Assembly (NCBI GenBank): GCA_013003145.1
Contig: JABDLH010000010.1
Location: 1-7,807, forward strand
Direction of reading: 5' to 3'
DNA from: Flavobacteriaceae bacterium
GTDB taxonomy: Bacteria > Bacteroidota > Bacteroidia > Flavobacteriales > Flavobacteriaceae
Length of the DNA stretch: 7,807 nt
Below are positions 6,783-7,807 of this stretch, one piece after another. Each line of letters begins with the position of its first letter. The stretch's first letter is position 1. Position numbers and translations under genes: made by a program. The notes under the pieces are model-generated. The model saw only the letters and a list, made by a program, of their open reading frames with translations, was not told the DNA's origin and ran no database searches.

Positions 6783-7807
6783 ATGACGTTCGACATTTCT
6801 TCTAAATTACCCGGCTTAGAACCTTCTATCTTTACCGTAATGGGTGCGATGGCCCGGGAATATAAAGCGGTAAACTTATCCCAGGGATTCCCTGATTTTG
6901 AACCGGACCCGGAATTACTCGCCCTGGTAAATGCTGCCATGCGATCCGGTTATAACCAATATGCGCCCATGGCCGGGATCTACTCACTGCGCGAGGCCCT
7001 TGCCGGAAAGATCAATTCCCTCTACGGTCACTCTTTTAACCCGGATTCCGAAATTACGGTGACCAGCGGGGCAACCCAGGCCATATTTACGGCTATTACA
7101 GCTTTTGTAAACCCGGGTGATGAAGTTATCCTGATCAGGCCTGCCTACGATTGTTACGAGCCCGCTATCCACCTCAATGGAGGCAAGGTGGTTTCCGTAC
7201 AAATGAAGGGAAAGGAACACAGCATTGACTGGGAAGAATTTAAATCGGCTATTACGAACCGCACCCGCATGGTGATCATCAATACTCCCCATAACCCCAG
7301 CGGCAAAATCCTTTCCAAAGCAGATATGCGTGCCCTGGAACAGGCCCTGGACAATACTGATATTCTGTTATTAAGCGATGAAGTCTATGAACATTTAATA
7401 TTCGATGGTAAACAACATGAAAGTGTGGCCCGTTATCCCGGCTTGGTATCACGCGCTCTGATCTGTGTGTCCTTTGGAAAAACCTTTCACACCACAGGCT
7501 GGAAAATGGGATATTGTGCAGGCCCGGACTACCTGATGTCCGAGTTCCGCAAGGTGCATGAATTTAACGTGTACTGTGCAAATCACCCTATACAGCATGC
7601 TTTAGCCCGTTACCTGGAAGAACCGGGGCGTTATCTCGGCCTGGGGCCGTTTTTCCAGCAAAAGAGGGATTTCTTCCTCAATGCTATCGCCGGAACACGA
7701 TTTCATTTCACCCCCTGTGAAGGCACTTATTTCCAGTTATTGGATTACAGCGGTATTTCTGATGAAGCGGATACCGATTTTGCCCGAAGGCTGATAACGG
7801 ATTACGG
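6783..7807 (+). CDS. YbdL-like methionine aminotransferase (class I/II PLP aminotransferase), 3' end outside window
   Basis: The frame is open for 341 codons from ATG at 6783 to the window edge. The protein is a fold-type I PLP aminotransferase that closely resembles E. coli YbdL, which prefers methionine, histidine and aromatic amino acids as amino donors. Visible motifs are NLSQGFPDF (31-39), NQYAPMAG (58-65), TSGATQAIF (94-102, phosphate-binding region), NTPHNPSG (167-174, with N171 contacting PLP), SDEVYEH (198-204, with D199 pairing the pyridine nitrogen and Y202), and SFGKTFHTTGWKMGY (230-244). K233 in that last motif is the Schiff-base lysine. PCEGTYF (311-317) is shared with YbdL. About 40 residues, including the substrate-carboxylate arginine, should lie beyond the edge. 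A kynurenine aminotransferase activity is an alternative within the same subfamily. A role in methionine salvage is possible but unsupported by the neighbours seen here. Confidence 0.93.
   Translation, partial: MTFDISSKLPGLEPSIFTVMGAMAREYKAVNLSQGFPDFEPDPELLALVNAAMRSGYNQYAPMAGIYSLREALAGKINSLYGHSFNPDSEITVTSGATQAIFTAITAFVNPGDEVILIRPAYDCYEPAIHLNGGKVVSVQMKGKEHSIDWEEFKSAITNRTRMVIINTPHNPSGKILSKADMRALEQALDNTDILLLSDEVYEHLIFDGKQHESVARYPGLVSRALICVSFGKTFHTTGWKMGYCAGPDYLMSEFRKVHEFNVYCANHPIQHALARYLEEPGRYLGLGPFFQQKRDFFLNAIAGTRFHFTPCEGTYFQLLDYSGISDEADTDFARRLITDY

Overview
The window looks like chromosomal housekeeping DNA from a member of the Bacteroidota, most likely a marine-type Flavobacteriaceae species with moderate GC. 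Three signals point there: protein sequences of flavobacterial type (PepP, and SdhC/A/B with a single cytochrome b subunit), promoters of the form TTG-N19/20-TAnnTTTG, and A-rich start regions without Shine-Dalgarno sequences.

Left part, minus strand (1-2157): rimK (ribosomal protein S6 modification ATP-grasp ligase) is followed by pepP (Xaa-Pro aminopeptidase), which runs off the left edge. The 95-bp gap between them carries a near-consensus flavobacterial promoter for pepP, so pepP need not depend on rimK transcription.

Centre, plus strand (2158-5950): a 243-bp gap between the divergent rimK and sdhC genes holds two near-consensus promoters facing sdhC, exactly 80 bp apart. The sdhC-sdhA-sdhB operon follows. 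It encodes a di-heme, single-membrane-subunit (type B) succinate:menaquinone oxidoreductase that links the TCA cycle to the quinone pool, with a complete set of FAD, Fe-S and heme ligands. A strong hairpin terminator closes the operon.

Right part, plus strand (5950-7807): after a 258-bp gap with little recognisable content comes a DJ-1/PfpI-family gene with its own intrinsic terminator. A YbdL-like methionine/aromatic PLP aminotransferase follows and is cut by the right edge.

I see no mobile element, CRISPR array, tRNA, rRNA, phage gene or broken gene. I found no evidence of a novel multi-gene system. The observations worth a second look are regulatory: tandem sdh promoters with an inverted repeat, a shared promoter motif at pepP, an intercistronic hairpin between sdhA and sdhB, and a mechanistic question about proton compensation in SdhC.
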